Below, one piece after another: positions 11,901 through 23,900 of a stretch of DNA of 64,000 nucleotides (position 1 is its first letter; every line of letters starts with the position of its first letter). The notes under the pieces are model-generated. The model searched no databases. It was given only the letters and a program-made list of their open reading frames with translations, and had not been told where the DNA came from. The stretch is from Albula goreensis (taxonomy: Eukaryota > Chordata > Actinopteri > Albuliformes > Albulidae). Both the position numbers and the translations under genes were made by a program. The stretch lies in contig CM040753.1 in NCBI GenBank assembly GCA_022829145.1, positions 7,150,884 to 7,214,883 on the forward strand, written 5' to 3'.

Positions 11901-13985
11901 GCGGAACCAGCTGACACATAGCAAAAGCCAAATCCTCAAAAGGTGGAGCTTACTCCCTCTTGCAGTTAGTATAACAGTGTAAAGGGTGTTAACTCTGCTT
12001 ACATGCTCAGGGGTTAATGGTGTTGTAGGTCAAAGGGAAAGCAGTGATATAGACCCAGTGATATTGAGTGGCTGAATGCTGTACAGTTTTACAGTGGAGA
12101 GCAGTATGTGAGTGCTGTAGGGGTGGAGCTGTCAGCTGACATTCGCCCACCAGTAAGTAAATAGCAGACAAGCTCAGCTGGTTTCAGTGACAAGGCCTAA
12201 TTAACACTCCCAGTCTGTGATCAGCAGGTTTTGCCGCCAGCTACGGGGGCCATGTTAAAGAAAGAATGTGAGGGAGTAGGGACAGAGTCTGTATGAAGCA
12301 AAGACACCTCTCCAAGATGGAAACATCAGGGGTCGGTTAACGGCCTTCCTGGGGCCCGGGCCCGATCCACGGGTGGCCGATCGAGAATGCAGTGATTAAA
12401 AATATTGATGTATCTTTTCTCCCTGTTATTTCACAATAAGGAAAAAAAAAATCTACCTGGGTTGTTTGTTCATAATAATTTATGGGACTTTTAGGACTGT
12501 ACAGAACTATGAATGATTGCATAGTACACAACCGTTAACTGATATACAATACATCACAGTTCATCGATGATTCATTAAAGGTTCTGTTTAGTACCACAAA
12601 GTTCCTTTATGATTATTAAAGAGTCCTCTTTTTGTATCTCTCAACTCATATCATTATGACATGGATGCACAAATCCACCATGTCATTCCAGGAGAGTAAT
12701 AACCTCCGCCACCTTTGTCGTCTATACAGACTTTCTCTTCTACAAGCCTGAAATATTCTTAAACATAGAGACAGGCTTGGGGTTTGTATCATCCAGACAA
12801 GCGCTAAGCTAGCAAAATGTCCGCCCCTTTCCTGTCCAGGTGCATAACATGCTGCTCAGCCCACGTGTCTGTTTTTATCCACTTTCCCTGAAATCTGCAC
12901 CACCAACGGCTCTTACACACCGGACTTTAAGATTCATAAAAATGCAATAAAATATACACTAGTGATTTTCAATGAGAGCAAAGAGCCTCAAAGTACAGTT
13001 ACAGTGTGGTCTGTGAAAAAATGTGCCACTGTCCATCAAGAAAATTCAGCTTCAACTTTTGGTGACACATACAATGCAACACAGCAGTATCGTATCCTAT
13101 TAACATTATCTTCAATACATTCCTCTCTAAAATAAAGTGTATCAGTATTGGCTATGTTGACAGACTCTCTTGTTTTATTTTTCAGTAAATAAAAATGGTT
13201 GCACCGTCACCTTTCATTTCTCTATATCTCTGTTGAAAACTGAGCGCTAACCCCTTTGCTATGTTTTCAAACACCAAGGAAAATAAACCATGGCATAGTC
13301 AACCATGTGCACATGTGAGTATATGTCTGCTACAGTTCTGTGTGTACATATATCTCTGTGCCACTAGAATAAGGGATCATATGAGGTGTATGAGAAGAGA
13401 AGAGAGAGAGAGAGAGAGAAGCAGGTTCTGCTCATTTCTCTGAGGGTAAACTCAGCAGTGAAGAGGACGCAACCTCTTTTTCCACATTCGTGGCCCTGGA
13501 AAAGGCTGGGAAAAAAAAAAGGAAAAAGAAAAAAACACTGAAGAGACATTAATGTTTTATGGCTCATAATGGCTCGTTCAAATTACCTGCTCACACTTCA
13601 GTCTCCAAAGACATGTGAAACTGAAGGCCTGGCTGGCTCAGCCACCGTAAAAAAAATGGCGCACGGCAGACTCAGTCCTCGGGGGTGCGTGGGGAGGGGG
13701 GGCTTGTAGTCTCCTACCCCTCTTATGTATTATTCAGCCAAGCTAATTGTGTTCTCATTTGGAAATTCAACTTGTCCTTCTTTTTTTTTTCTTTATACAG
13801 CTCGCAGTTTGATACATTTTTTATGACACATTTTCCCATTTGAGGCTTCATCAAACTGAGCTAAGATAAACACAGGAAACAAAAATAATCGATCTCATTT
13901 ATACAGCCCCTTTTGCGTTACGGTGTTGGGCAGAGAGGCGATCGCTGAAGCCGCTGAGGTGGAGAATGAGTAGTCAGTGAGGTTC
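8951..13985. other. Gene-free flank with CNE-like blocks
   Basis: No coding exon is seen. Blocks at about 9180-9440 and 10720-10930 are non-repetitive and rich in TAAT/ATTA, TTTCC and short palindromes, resembling vertebrate conserved non-coding elements. A T29 run lies at 11270-11298 and a (GA)n at about 13397-13419. Otherwise it is AT-rich unique sequence. Confidence 0.5.
11270..11298 (-). repeat. 29-base T tract (A tract on minus strand)
   Basis: An uninterrupted T29 lies on the plus strand. Read on the minus strand it is an A29 tail following 'gtcacgtttgactc', which could be the 3' end of a retroposed copy. I could not identify the sequence upstream of it (11300-11510). Confidence 0.8.
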
Positions 13986-13989
13986 AGAA

Positions 13990-14235
13990 ATCCGGTTTTG
14001 GGAATTTGGCGAGGTTGCTGGGGGACCCTCCTACTCGTTGCAGTAAGTGCCAGGGAGTTTTCAGAGACTGGCATGAGTCAGGACCTTGGTTTAGCATTTT
14101 GTCCAATAACACATCCTGTGGTACAGTGTCCCCATTACTGCAATTGTGTTCTCAGTTCTGAGGAAAGTACTCAAACCAGCTCCACCTCCATCCCAGGGCT
14201 AACCACACCCAGCCCTGCTTAGTTTCAGCCGTCAG
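13990..14235 (-). mobile_element. 5S rRNA-derived SINE (SINE3-like) remnant
   Basis: Read on the minus strand, the segment begins with 'gctgaaactaagcagggctg', 'gtgtggttag' and 'ccctgggatgg'. This is a decayed 5S rRNA internal promoter (GCTAAGCAGGGTC...TGGTTAGTA...TTGGATGGGAG). On the plus strand it is preceded by 'acagtgtccccattactgca' and 'agtcaggaccttggttt', which match the body of fish SINE3 elements as I remember them. It is diverged and lacks a clear tail. Confidence 0.55.
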
Positions 14236-17200
14236 CCTGGAGAAAAGTGGTAAGGCAGAGTAACAACAAAAATAAGAACTAAAAGAAACCAAAAAAAATC
14301 TTACTTTGCATAGGTAAACTAAAACCTGTTATTCAGATGGTGTGGTGTCCTCTTTTTACTAAAAGAAAAACATTTTTGAAATATGCAGGTGAATTTCTGG
14401 CTCTCAAAGTGTTTAAGTTCTGTTTGTAGTTTTTATTGTGTATCTCACTGAGTTGAGAAGGCCCCTCACTTCTGGTTACAGGAGCATAGGAAACACTTTA
14501 AAGGTGGGGGAGGCAACCTTGATGGGGTTTTCCCATTTTCAAAAAAAAAAAAAAAAAGATAAACAATCTAAATAAAAGTCAGTGCTGGTGAAAGGTCACA
14601 AATAAACATTTTAAAATTGGGAGGGACATGTCTCCTCACCCATAATGGTTTCTATGCCTTTGTGTGTTTATGATAATCAGTGTGAGTGAAACAAACAATG
14701 TATTAAAAAAAATGAGTGTGAAAGAGCAGAGGGACCTCTGACTTTTGGGACCAATAATCAATCTTGTGTGGTCTGGTAGGGAACCAGCGGAAACTCTGGC
14801 GACAAAGCAAAGGGTGACATCATAATAGAACAGAACCTTGTTGCCATAGCAGATATCTGTTCCCAAGGAGAAGCCTGTTGCAACCCAGGGCGCTACAACA
14901 GAAGGGAAGCACTCAAAAGTTAAAGAGCCTGCAAACTTGTACAGTGTCAGGTCACTTGAGTAAAAAGCCAAGCTACGGGCCCACCCTCCCTCCCTCCCGA
15001 GTGGCAGAGGTGCTTTAAAGTTCTCGGCTTTGGGATGGCCACAATACATCAGCCAGCCCAGAGCGGCTGCCTCTGCCAGTTGAGGGTGACAATAAATCCA
15101 CTCAGTGTACTTCCCCATTCGGCCACCCAGAGACCCAACACTGGGGGGGGGGATTCAGGAGACAGCTTTATGATGTCAACGCACCAACCCCCCACCCAAA
15201 GCTCGGGACATCAATACGAAGGGCACGTCCCACTGCCAGATCACCCTGTCTCTGGCTCTAAGAGACACACAAGGGGTCTTTCACACGGCTTGGCTCTCGG
15301 CCCCTGCCTAGCTCAGCTCTCTCTCTACGCCTCGCGCATTTTAATTTGGCCTGGCAACTGTGCAATTATCCTATTGCGTGTCAATTACGCCTCCAGCTTT
15401 CAGGAACCAAAAAGCTTGTTACCTAATGAGTGATAACACTCCAGTAATGATTTTAAAAAATAAAATAAATAAACCAAGTTTTTTTTAAAAAAAAAACAAC
15501 TGTCATCAAGAGTGTTGGCCAATATCACAAATCGAATCCGTCATTACGAAGTTGCATCGAGGAACAGGGAATATTAAGCCCTCTTCCATAAACACAATGG
15601 CTATTTACACAGCTCCGATTTAATCAATCAATAAACTCATTTCATGAGTTACGGCTCTGCCGGTTTTATTGGCGTGTAAACCTACGGGGCCATGGGGAAT
15701 TAGCTGATGTCACACACACCGAGGGAAGGGAAGACAATGGCAGCTGTCAGTCCCCTCTCTGCAGACTCAGGACCAGAGAATGGGGATTTTCACAACAAAG
15801 GGCCGGCCTGGTGGCCATGATGCCACACCAGCGTGTGTGCTGGTGGCAGATACAGCACTGTCTGATACTGTATTCGGAGTGAGAGGTGTCCTGGGTTTGG
15901 AGCTGTTTTATTCTTTCCTGGTCGCAGAGGGCTGCAGTGTATGACGAATTACATTGTTACTCCAAATTTGCTGATCATACAAAACATTTGAAAAAGAAAA
16001 TGAGACCACCTGTTTAAATAAAGGGATGACAGTTGATTACTCAGTTAACTCACCTGTTGTGTTTCTTGAACTGGGTGTGGGATCTCAGGTGGCCGGCAGG
16101 ACCACAGGAATGAGGGCCACAGGTCTGGCGCCAGGACAGAAGATGAGAGGTGCGTCTCCCATAACACAGGAGCAGGAGAGAGGGGGACGGTTGCCAAGCA
16201 ATCACACTGTCACTATCAGTCACTGTCAGTGATTGGCTGGGAATCCACAGACTGCACATGGTGGGGGAGGGGGTATCTGAGGGTCAAGGTAGAAGCATCA
16301 GCCATGATTCTCATCCCCGTTCCTTCACCAGGTCATGTGTCAATTGCGGATGTAAAGTGTGAGAGTTGTAATATTGTACAGAGAAATGAATACTGAATAG
16401 TATTAATATTTATACATGGGAAATAATAGGATCAGGCTGTGTACACATTATAATGTACACTAGTAGTATGTAATTCCTGGTCCGGTGAAGCTGTAGTGTG
16501 CACTGGCTTTTGTTTTTTCTACTGAAATTTCATGGTCAGTTGAGATCCAGGATCCTAGGGTGAGGTGAGTTTGTAAAATGTAAAACTGACATGTCAGTGA
16601 AAGATTGAGTGGTAATAAATTATTATACTGAATTAAGAATAATAATCTTTCTGGTAAAAAGGGAAAAAAGGAAATTAATCTCAAGTCAAGTTGTTGTCTG
16701 AATTTAATTTTATAACACCCATTAAATTTTAATTTTTTTTGCACTGTGGATTGGAGCATCAGCAGTTTCCTGTGGTGAGAGATGTCTCCTAATGAGGATC
16801 AGGTGTGTTGTCTGTATTTTCTGCAGCTGCCGTCCACCTCCGCGTCACGCCACCACAACAGAGAGGAGGATCCTCCAGCTCCCAGAAAGCCTTGGTGAGG
16901 AGCCCAGCCAATCGGCCTACGCCATCACAGAGCCTGATTTTACTCTGAGCGTCTGTCCACTTCCTGTCTCAACCCCAAATGATGTGTGAAGTGAATGAGA
17001 GAACTGGAAACCAGGTCTGTCACAGTCTTGGGTAGTTACCACTGAATAACCACTTCAGAAAGTGTGACTGAAAGTTTTTTTTTTTTTGTTATTGGGTTTT
17101 TTTGATGCAATGAAATGACTGTGTAGCTGTGATTGTAATTCAGTGGCTGGGGGTAGGACTTCCAGGTAGGGCACTGCTGGTGCTTTGGCTGAATCACTCC

Positions 17201-18525
17201 ACCATACTGGCTGGAGTACGCTTGTGGAAGGGGGTGGCAGGGGGAGCAGCAGGGGTGGGTGGGGAGTATATTTTTGTGCATGTTTATGTCTGCTTGTGCG
17301 TGAGTAAGAGAGCGAGCCTGTCTGGTTGTGGAGTGGCACGCAGGACTAATGTGCCCGCAGCTGGCACTCCGCTAGTGTCTGGGAACTCCAGTCTCTTTCT
17401 CAACCCACATCCCCCTCATACTGCACTGTGGGAACCAGAGTCCTCCAATGCTTCTCACAGATCTCCGTGGCGTTGATGGAGAATCTGGCACGGGCTAAAC
17501 CCTGCATGCTTCCATCTTCTTTCTTCCAAAAGGAAGTAACAAACTCCACACAAAAATTTTCATACAGTACCATGTAAGTATTTCTTCATACTGCATGAAA
17601 TATTTGGCGCCTTTAATTCAGAAGTAGTCTTGTCAATGTCAGAGAGGGCTAAAAATTACATCATTATATATTCTACGCTTAGCAAAAACCAGTATGGCTG
17701 AGGCTTCCCACTATCACCAGGGGTCAGGGGGTCAAAGGTCAGAGGTCAGACGGCTGAGATCCTCCTGGCAGGAGTGTGACAGCTTTACTGCACGCTGCCG
17801 CAGTGCGCTTCCCTCTCATCCCACAGCAGGGGTCTGCAGACGAGGGGAGGAAAAGTGCTCCATGCACGCCCATACCGTTCCTATAGAAACAGGCATGCGG
17901 GATGGCTCAAGTGCATACGCCCTTCAGTAAGACCAGCAGACTAAACATCATCAAAGTTCACTCACAGAACGGGCCTTTTTTTTATCCCACGGTTCCTTAC
18001 AACACCCATCAATAAAGCAACAGAACCAGCACAGGTGAGAGTCTATAAGTGCTGCTCACAGTCCTGTGTGTCAGGTCTGTTCTGCCACCGCTGTTGACAT
18101 TTTAAAGTGCATCTGTGCTGGATTAAGGGCAGGCCTCTCACACAGCCATGTAGCATGGATGAAGAGTGATAAAGAACATCTGTACATCCAGAGTACTTTA
18201 AGTTGAAACTTTCTCAGAGTAATTAACTCCAGCAGGGAATCAATACCTGAATTAATGCCTTGTTTTTCTTTCTTTCGTTCTTTATTTTTTATTTTATTTC
18301 AATGATTTCACAACTCCCATTGTGATTAATTAGGAAACTTGTTTGAGGCTAGATTTCCCTTTAAGACACTTTCCTATCAGCAATGTTCTTCACGTTGATA
18401 TGCTTCCCCAAAGTTGCGTGTTTTCAGTGACAGCAGTGTCAGCTATAATTACCTCGCGCCAATCATCATCTACAGAATTCTGACACGATGGAAACAAGAG
18501 CACTTAGTGGGTCTCGTCCATTTTC
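14236..18525. other. Gene-free flank beyond the arhgap12 3' end
   Basis: No exon was recognised. The 160-codon minus frame at 14636-15118 has no family signature. The block at 15520-15720 is unique, has several ATTA cores, and resembles a conserved non-coding element. A GT-rich palindrome lies near 16440-16461. Short poly-A/T runs occur at 14540, 15490 and 17075. Confidence 0.5.
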
Positions 18526-18531
18526 TTTATT
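18526..18531 (-). terminator. arhgap12: Candidate poly(A) signal AATAAA
   Basis: A perfect AATAAA on the minus strand, followed by AAGTGCTCTTGTTTCC as a possible downstream G/U element. It is the most distal well-placed signal I see below the arhgap12 stop codon. Use is unproven. Confidence 0.4.
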
Positions 18532-19489
18532 CAGATTAGACATAGCAATGTCACAAACAGCAGTTAGTCTAGAAAATTACATTCAAAATGTGCAGCTGAC
18601 CATGCTCCCAAAAACATATACACTTCCACACCCCACTTTCTCATAATAAGTCTATATTATCCATTATTGTAATCATATAAAAAAAAAAATCAAAGTGATT
18701 TTTTTTTCAGTTTCTACTGCTCACCATCAAAGCATACATACTTCACTTACAATGAAAATTTATTATACAGGTTTTCACTACGCCATCCGCTTTTCAGTCT
18801 TAAACTGTACATATTTTCTGTAGATTTTTTTTTAAAATGCTGTTTATAACTGTACCATCTATCACCTCAAACCTATGCAATACTATTTCCAGTACCATTT
18901 TTCAAAAACAGTTCACATTTGCCCAAGAAATGCAGGAGAGTAAAAAAAATAGGAGAAATGTTTGGGGGAGTCAGAGAAGAGCACATACTTGATCTACACA
19001 GTTAATTTTACAGAGCCTCCCTGAATCCAGTACTGTACCAGTATTCTGGCAAATTCAGAAGAGAAAAAAGAGAGAGAGATGGAAAGGGGGGAGGTTGGTA
19101 GAGGGAGAGTCAGAAGGAGGGAGTGAGAGTGAGAGATATGCTTAAAAAGAGATGGTGATGAGTGAAATCCAAACTGTGGGTGACAAATGTCGGAGTAATG
19201 TAGGAGAGAGAGAGGAAAAGGAATCTGCCTTTTAAGTGGTTTGTGCTCAGGTATATCTGCTCTCTCGCCATAAAAGAAGAGGTGTTTACAAAGTTCATGA
19301 AACTATACAAGACCATTCTGTACAAATACTAGAGGGAGATAAAGACTTCTTGCTTTTTTTATTCTTTCTTTTTTTTTTTTTTTTTACATAAAACACATAG
19401 CAGTTCCTTTACTCCCATACACAGGTTTTCAACACTAAGTTTCACGCCGTCGACTGCCACAGTTGGCACAGAGGCCACAGGACTGCAGT

Positions 19490-19655
19490 GGTTGCCATGA
19501 CCCCAAACACCACAACTATAGTTACCACAGCAACCACAGTAGTCACGGTGACCACAGAGACCCCAGCAGCTGAGTTTACCACAGAGACCAAAGCGACCGT
19601 AAAGACCACTGTGGCTATGGTGACCACAGTGACTGGGAAGAAAAACATGACCACA
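19490..19655. repeat. Degenerate ACCACAG/GTGACCA short repeat
   Basis: Irregular repetition of accacag/aacaccaca/gtgacca on the plus strand. It gives a spurious Thr/Val-rich frame (19488-19736 plus, and 19442-19663 minus). It lies within the putative 3' UTR and I treat it as a decayed minisatellite. Confidence 0.55.
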
Positions 19656-20763
19656 GTGTTCACGGGTTACTGCACTAACTGCTGGGGTGCAGGTTTGATT
19701 CCCTCAGCTCTCGCTGTGGGACCGAGTCCAGGGTGAAGCTGACCGTCCAGCTCACCAACCAGGGCCGTCCTCCTGCCCTGCAGCCCTTCAGGTCCCCAGA
19801 CCTCAGAGAAAGAGGAGGAAACACCAGGGTTTCTCACCTCCTGCTCCGGGTTCTGCTCCGTGAGTCTCTCCCTGAAACCGTGCCTCATACTTAATACTGA
19901 TATAAGCTTTCATCCATTCCAGCATGACCAGGGACCATCGCTAGTCTGGAGTCCAGTCCACAAGTCCACTGCCTCCTGGCCTCGGCCCCCACTCCATTAG
20001 GTCAGTAGTCATCTTTTTACAATGATGTGAAGATATCCAGTTGAGCTTATTCCAAACGAAGACGCCGTTGCACAAATCATATGGTTACCCTACACAGTAT
20101 AGGATACTTTCCTCCTCATGGTGTGAAGTGAAGCATCTTTTGGCCCCTCTCCCTAGCTCTAAAGATTTCTCTTCCCTTCAGACTCATGGTCCCGAGCCCA
20201 GGCTCAAACTCACACTCCCATGATCCTCTCTGTGCCTCACAGCCAAAACAAAAGCGAGTTGTGCAGCAAAGTCCCCTATTACCTCCTCATCCTCAGTACT
20301 GGCCATAGGAATCCAGTGTACAGGAAGTTACCCTGAATATTTAAATTCATGATGATCATTGACGAAGAGGGGGGGGGGGGGAGGGGTCAGGGTCAGAGGT
20401 CAACCACTCCAAATCCGCCAGGCTACCAACACCCTGCGGGCCACTCACACGTCACCGGCTATGGAAGGTGGAACACCACATCGACTGGCAGCATTGGCAG
20501 TTTAAAGAAACTGCGCCCGCAGCTCCAAAATGGTAAGTGCAAATTTCAAACACGTCCTTTTTGTTCATCTTCTTTATTATTCTTATTTCTTATTATTAAT
20601 TAATATAGTTATTATGATTATGATTATTATTTTTATTAATACAGATGGGTTTTTAATAGCTTGGTCCGCAGCGTCAGTCACAGATGGTAGGCTGGGATTG
20701 GTGTTCCGGTAAGTTTGGATAGGGCTGTCCTCATCCCATGGAGGGGGGGAGGGGGGGGAGGCT

Positions 20764-20938
20764 CTACCTGCCAAAAATGTTCTCATACTCCAGCAGGATG
20801 AGCTCCACGATCTGGTTCTGGTAGACCATGTGCACGGCGATGTTCCCGGTCTCCGTCTCGGGCCTGAGCAGGGTCGGCCCGAACACGATGGCCACGCTTT
20901 GAGTCGTCATCCTGTTCATCTCGCCATGGTCGATCACT
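20764..20938 (-). CDS. arhgap12: arhgap12 last coding exon: RhoGAP C-terminal helices and stop
   Basis: Residues 561-618. The acceptor is TTTCCAG at 20939-20945 and the entry completes a split Lys codon. It encodes [20 protein letters not shown], then [16 protein letters not shown], and ends in ENIFGR followed by TAG at 20764-20766. The [12 protein letters not shown] motif is the subfamily form of the conserved RhoGAP helix that most other RhoGAPs write with N at this place. The end matches the native C terminus of vertebrate ARHGAP12 (…SIFGR). Confidence 0.96.
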
Positions 20939-23900
20939 CTGGAAACAGAGACAGCGTATAGATTTGTTTGTGTACACACTGTATACTTAATATGAACTAA
21001 TTAAATAACCACTTTAAAAAAACCTTACTCTTTCAAAAGTAAATATGCATACGTATCTCATACTGTTGACATCGGGAGAGAGAGGAAAGAGGGGGGCCGT
21101 GCTAACATGGGTTTTGCTTTGTGGCAGGCGAGGTTTCACTGCTGCACACTAATCAGTTGGCAAAATGGAGTTTCTGTGAGCATGCATGCTGATACAGTAA
21201 GGTGCCTGGTCCGCCAGAACTGCATAGCAGTGTGTGTAAGTGGGCAATCTTAAAAACCCCAGCGCAGCTCTGGTTACGCAACATCACTTGTTATCTTAAC
21301 AGGGCAAAAAAAAAAAAAATATCCCTCTCCAGGAGACAAAATGTCAACTGTAATCTCTTTTCCAACGGAGAAGCAGAGAGCCAACATCTCAGCATCATTT
21401 AAATGCAAATGGCAGATAAAGAAATGCCATTCTGTGTGTTTAAAATTAAGCAGTGGTCCTCTGGGCCTCTGAGCCGTCTTCAAACGGCTGACTCCCTCGA
21501 GCTCAGGGCTATGTCAATCCAAATACTGCACAGAGAGAGAGAGCGCTCCAATGCAATCACTCGTACACATATTCAGTGGATATGGCAGTGTCCACTTCTA
21601 AGCACACTCGGTGGATATGGTAGTGTTCATGTCTAAACACACTAAGTGGGGGAGGTAGTGTTCACTTCTACTCACACTTAGTGGATATAGCTGTGTTCAC
21701 TTGAACACATTCTCATTGGAATGTCTTTGGTAGTGTTCACTTCCAAAGAGTCTCTAGAGCACAGTAGATGATGACTAACAATTTAGATCAAACAGAATAA
21801 ACATCTCCAGCAAACTCTCTGCAGTTTTCCCAGCAGTCCTGCTGAATCTCATATCAATCGCCGCATGATGCCATTAATGTCTGCCAGGAGGTCCAAACCG
21901 CACTCTCCTCGATCCCACACTTCTGTTCAGCACAGCATCTCACAGGGAGGAGATTAGCGGGAGCAGATTTACGCGGTTCTCTGTGCTAAAGCGGGGCTAA
22001 CTCTCACCATGCTCCTGCGACTGTCGCCTGCCCCCCCACACTCGCGCACTCTCCGCTCACACCTCTGCTGCCAACCTGTCGGTGTTCCTCCAACAGGAAG
22101 GCCTAATCGTGCAGGACAATAACAAAAACACTTCAGTTCTGTCCAGAGTGGGCACTCTCCTCCACCCCCTCCCCTCCCTCCCCCCATCCCCAACGCCCAC
22201 GTCCTTCAGTGCCAGACAGAGAACAAGCAGGGCAAAATGGGCTAAGAGCTTCATCGCCATGGCCACGTACTCTGCACGCACGAGTGAGAGGAGGAAAATC
22301 TGCAGGCGGCCATTTCTCCAGCCACTGAGAGTTTGGCCAATAAACACATCCATTTCGACTGCCACTGAGAGTTTGGCCAATAAAGTGTAGCTACTGAATT
22401 ATTTATCAGACCTGAAAGCTTAGTTTTTAAAACTTATTATCCATTTATACAGCCTACAGCACTTCAACTTCAAATATAGTGAGATATAACATCTGTTACC
22501 TACGCGGGATTAAAACAGACATCCTTATGGTTCTGTTCAGTCCCATTGTGGGGATAGGCTTATTTAAGCAGCAATCTTCATTCCTGTCACTGCACTGACC
22601 TAAGTCAGCAAACATTTAGGGGTTTCATCAGAAAGCCTAAAACACAGCAGAAAAATACACTCGCGTGTCTCCTCCTCTACTGCCCCCACCCCACCCCCCC
22701 AACCCATGAAATGGCCGCCTCTCTGGCTGATGAACCCAGACACTTCTAGACACCCTCAGAGCTGCGAGCTGCCTCGAGCCGCACCACTCCAGCGTGTCGA
22801 GAGCCGCTCGATCATCGCGTTACCCATCATGCCGCGGTGCGATTGGCAGCGTATCGAGTGGCTTTCCCTCTGGAACGACTCCACTCTAATGACGGAGCTG
22901 GCCGGCCTCCAAGTCTGCCTTACTAATGGATGGAACAAGATAACCTAATACAGCTTTGCACACTGGCCGTGGGGGGGGGGGTGGGCGAGGGCGTCTTTGG
23001 CTGCAGGACTGTCTGTTGTGACATTTTTGTGGTACGGTACAAGTCTAGGCTATTAGGAAATATCACAGACCACGTCCTTTTTAATTAAGCGTATCTAACG
23101 AGGAACAGAGTTTTTAAGTCCCAACTTGTTACAAAACCAAAGATAACATCTCTGTCCCCGCACTCAGTGTTTTTTAATATGTTTTCAAAATCCTTTAATT
23201 GGACCATCATCCCCTGTTTTAGATGAAAGAAACACGGGGACATACTGGAAACCAAAACAAAAACTACTGTCTGGTTTTTAGTAATATTCTACTTACTTTC
23301 TGAGGTGCTTGAAAAGAACTTGCATTGTGTCGTGGTTTGGTTTTGGCAACTGCTTGATTAAGTCTTTTATACAATGTACACGCTGCTTGTAGTCCGGACA
23401 TTCTGGAAAAAGAAAGAACAAATTAAAAAGGTTTAATTTCATGACTAGTATCAAATAACTGATTCCCTAGCCTCGCAAAAGATTCCAAAGAATGTCTCCA
23501 TTTTTGGTGTGATGTGGCACCACCATGTGGTCAAATGAAGAAATGCAGGCTTCTACCATTTTCATAATGGAAAACAAAATCAAACAAAAGCAGTAGATAT
23601 GACTATCAATCATAAAACCTTGTCATTGTCTACATTTAAATATAACAATTATGCATTTAGCAGACATAAAGCAGCTCACACAGTTTACATTTGTTATACA
23701 GTTGTTTAAAGTCGTTATGCATTGTTTCAGCTCAGTAGTTGCTATAGGAAATTTAAGTGTGTTACCTGACTCAGAGGTCCACTACCTTCCCTCTGAGTGG
23801 GAATTTAACCTGCAACCTCTGAGTAACAAGACCAGCTTCCAAACCATTACACCACACCACCACCACCCATGTATTTCCATAATTGCTGGGTTCTGTGCGT

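Larger units (their letters stand above)
18526..20763 (-). other. arhgap12: Putative arhgap12 3' UTR
   Basis: Starting right after the TAG stop, about 2.2 kb of AT-rich non-coding sequence lead to an AATAAA on the minus strand at 18526-18531. A G/U-containing stretch (TGCTCTTGTTTCC) follows downstream. Earlier AATAAA/AATAAG-type signals near 19365 and 20572 could give shorter transcripts. A G-rich run (20366-20395) and a degenerate ACCACAG repeat (19490-19650) lie inside. The end point is inferred from the signal alone. Confidence 0.45.
20939..23296 (-). other. arhgap12: arhgap12 intron before the last exon
   Basis: A 2.36-kb intron. It holds an imperfect ~35-bp tandem repeat (21564-21744), a 24-bp duplication (22320-22384), a C-rich stretch at about 22150-22190 and a G run at 22973. 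No further exon is seen; the small frames at 22057-22390 and 22706-22948 have no family signature. Confidence 0.7.

Noticed and set aside
14636-15118. 160-codon minus frame
   Set aside because: No recognisable family, no acceptor/donor context, and mixed hydrophobic composition consistent with chance.
19488-19736. Thr/Val-rich plus frame
   Set aside because: Produced by the degenerate ACCACAG repeat inside the putative 3' UTR.
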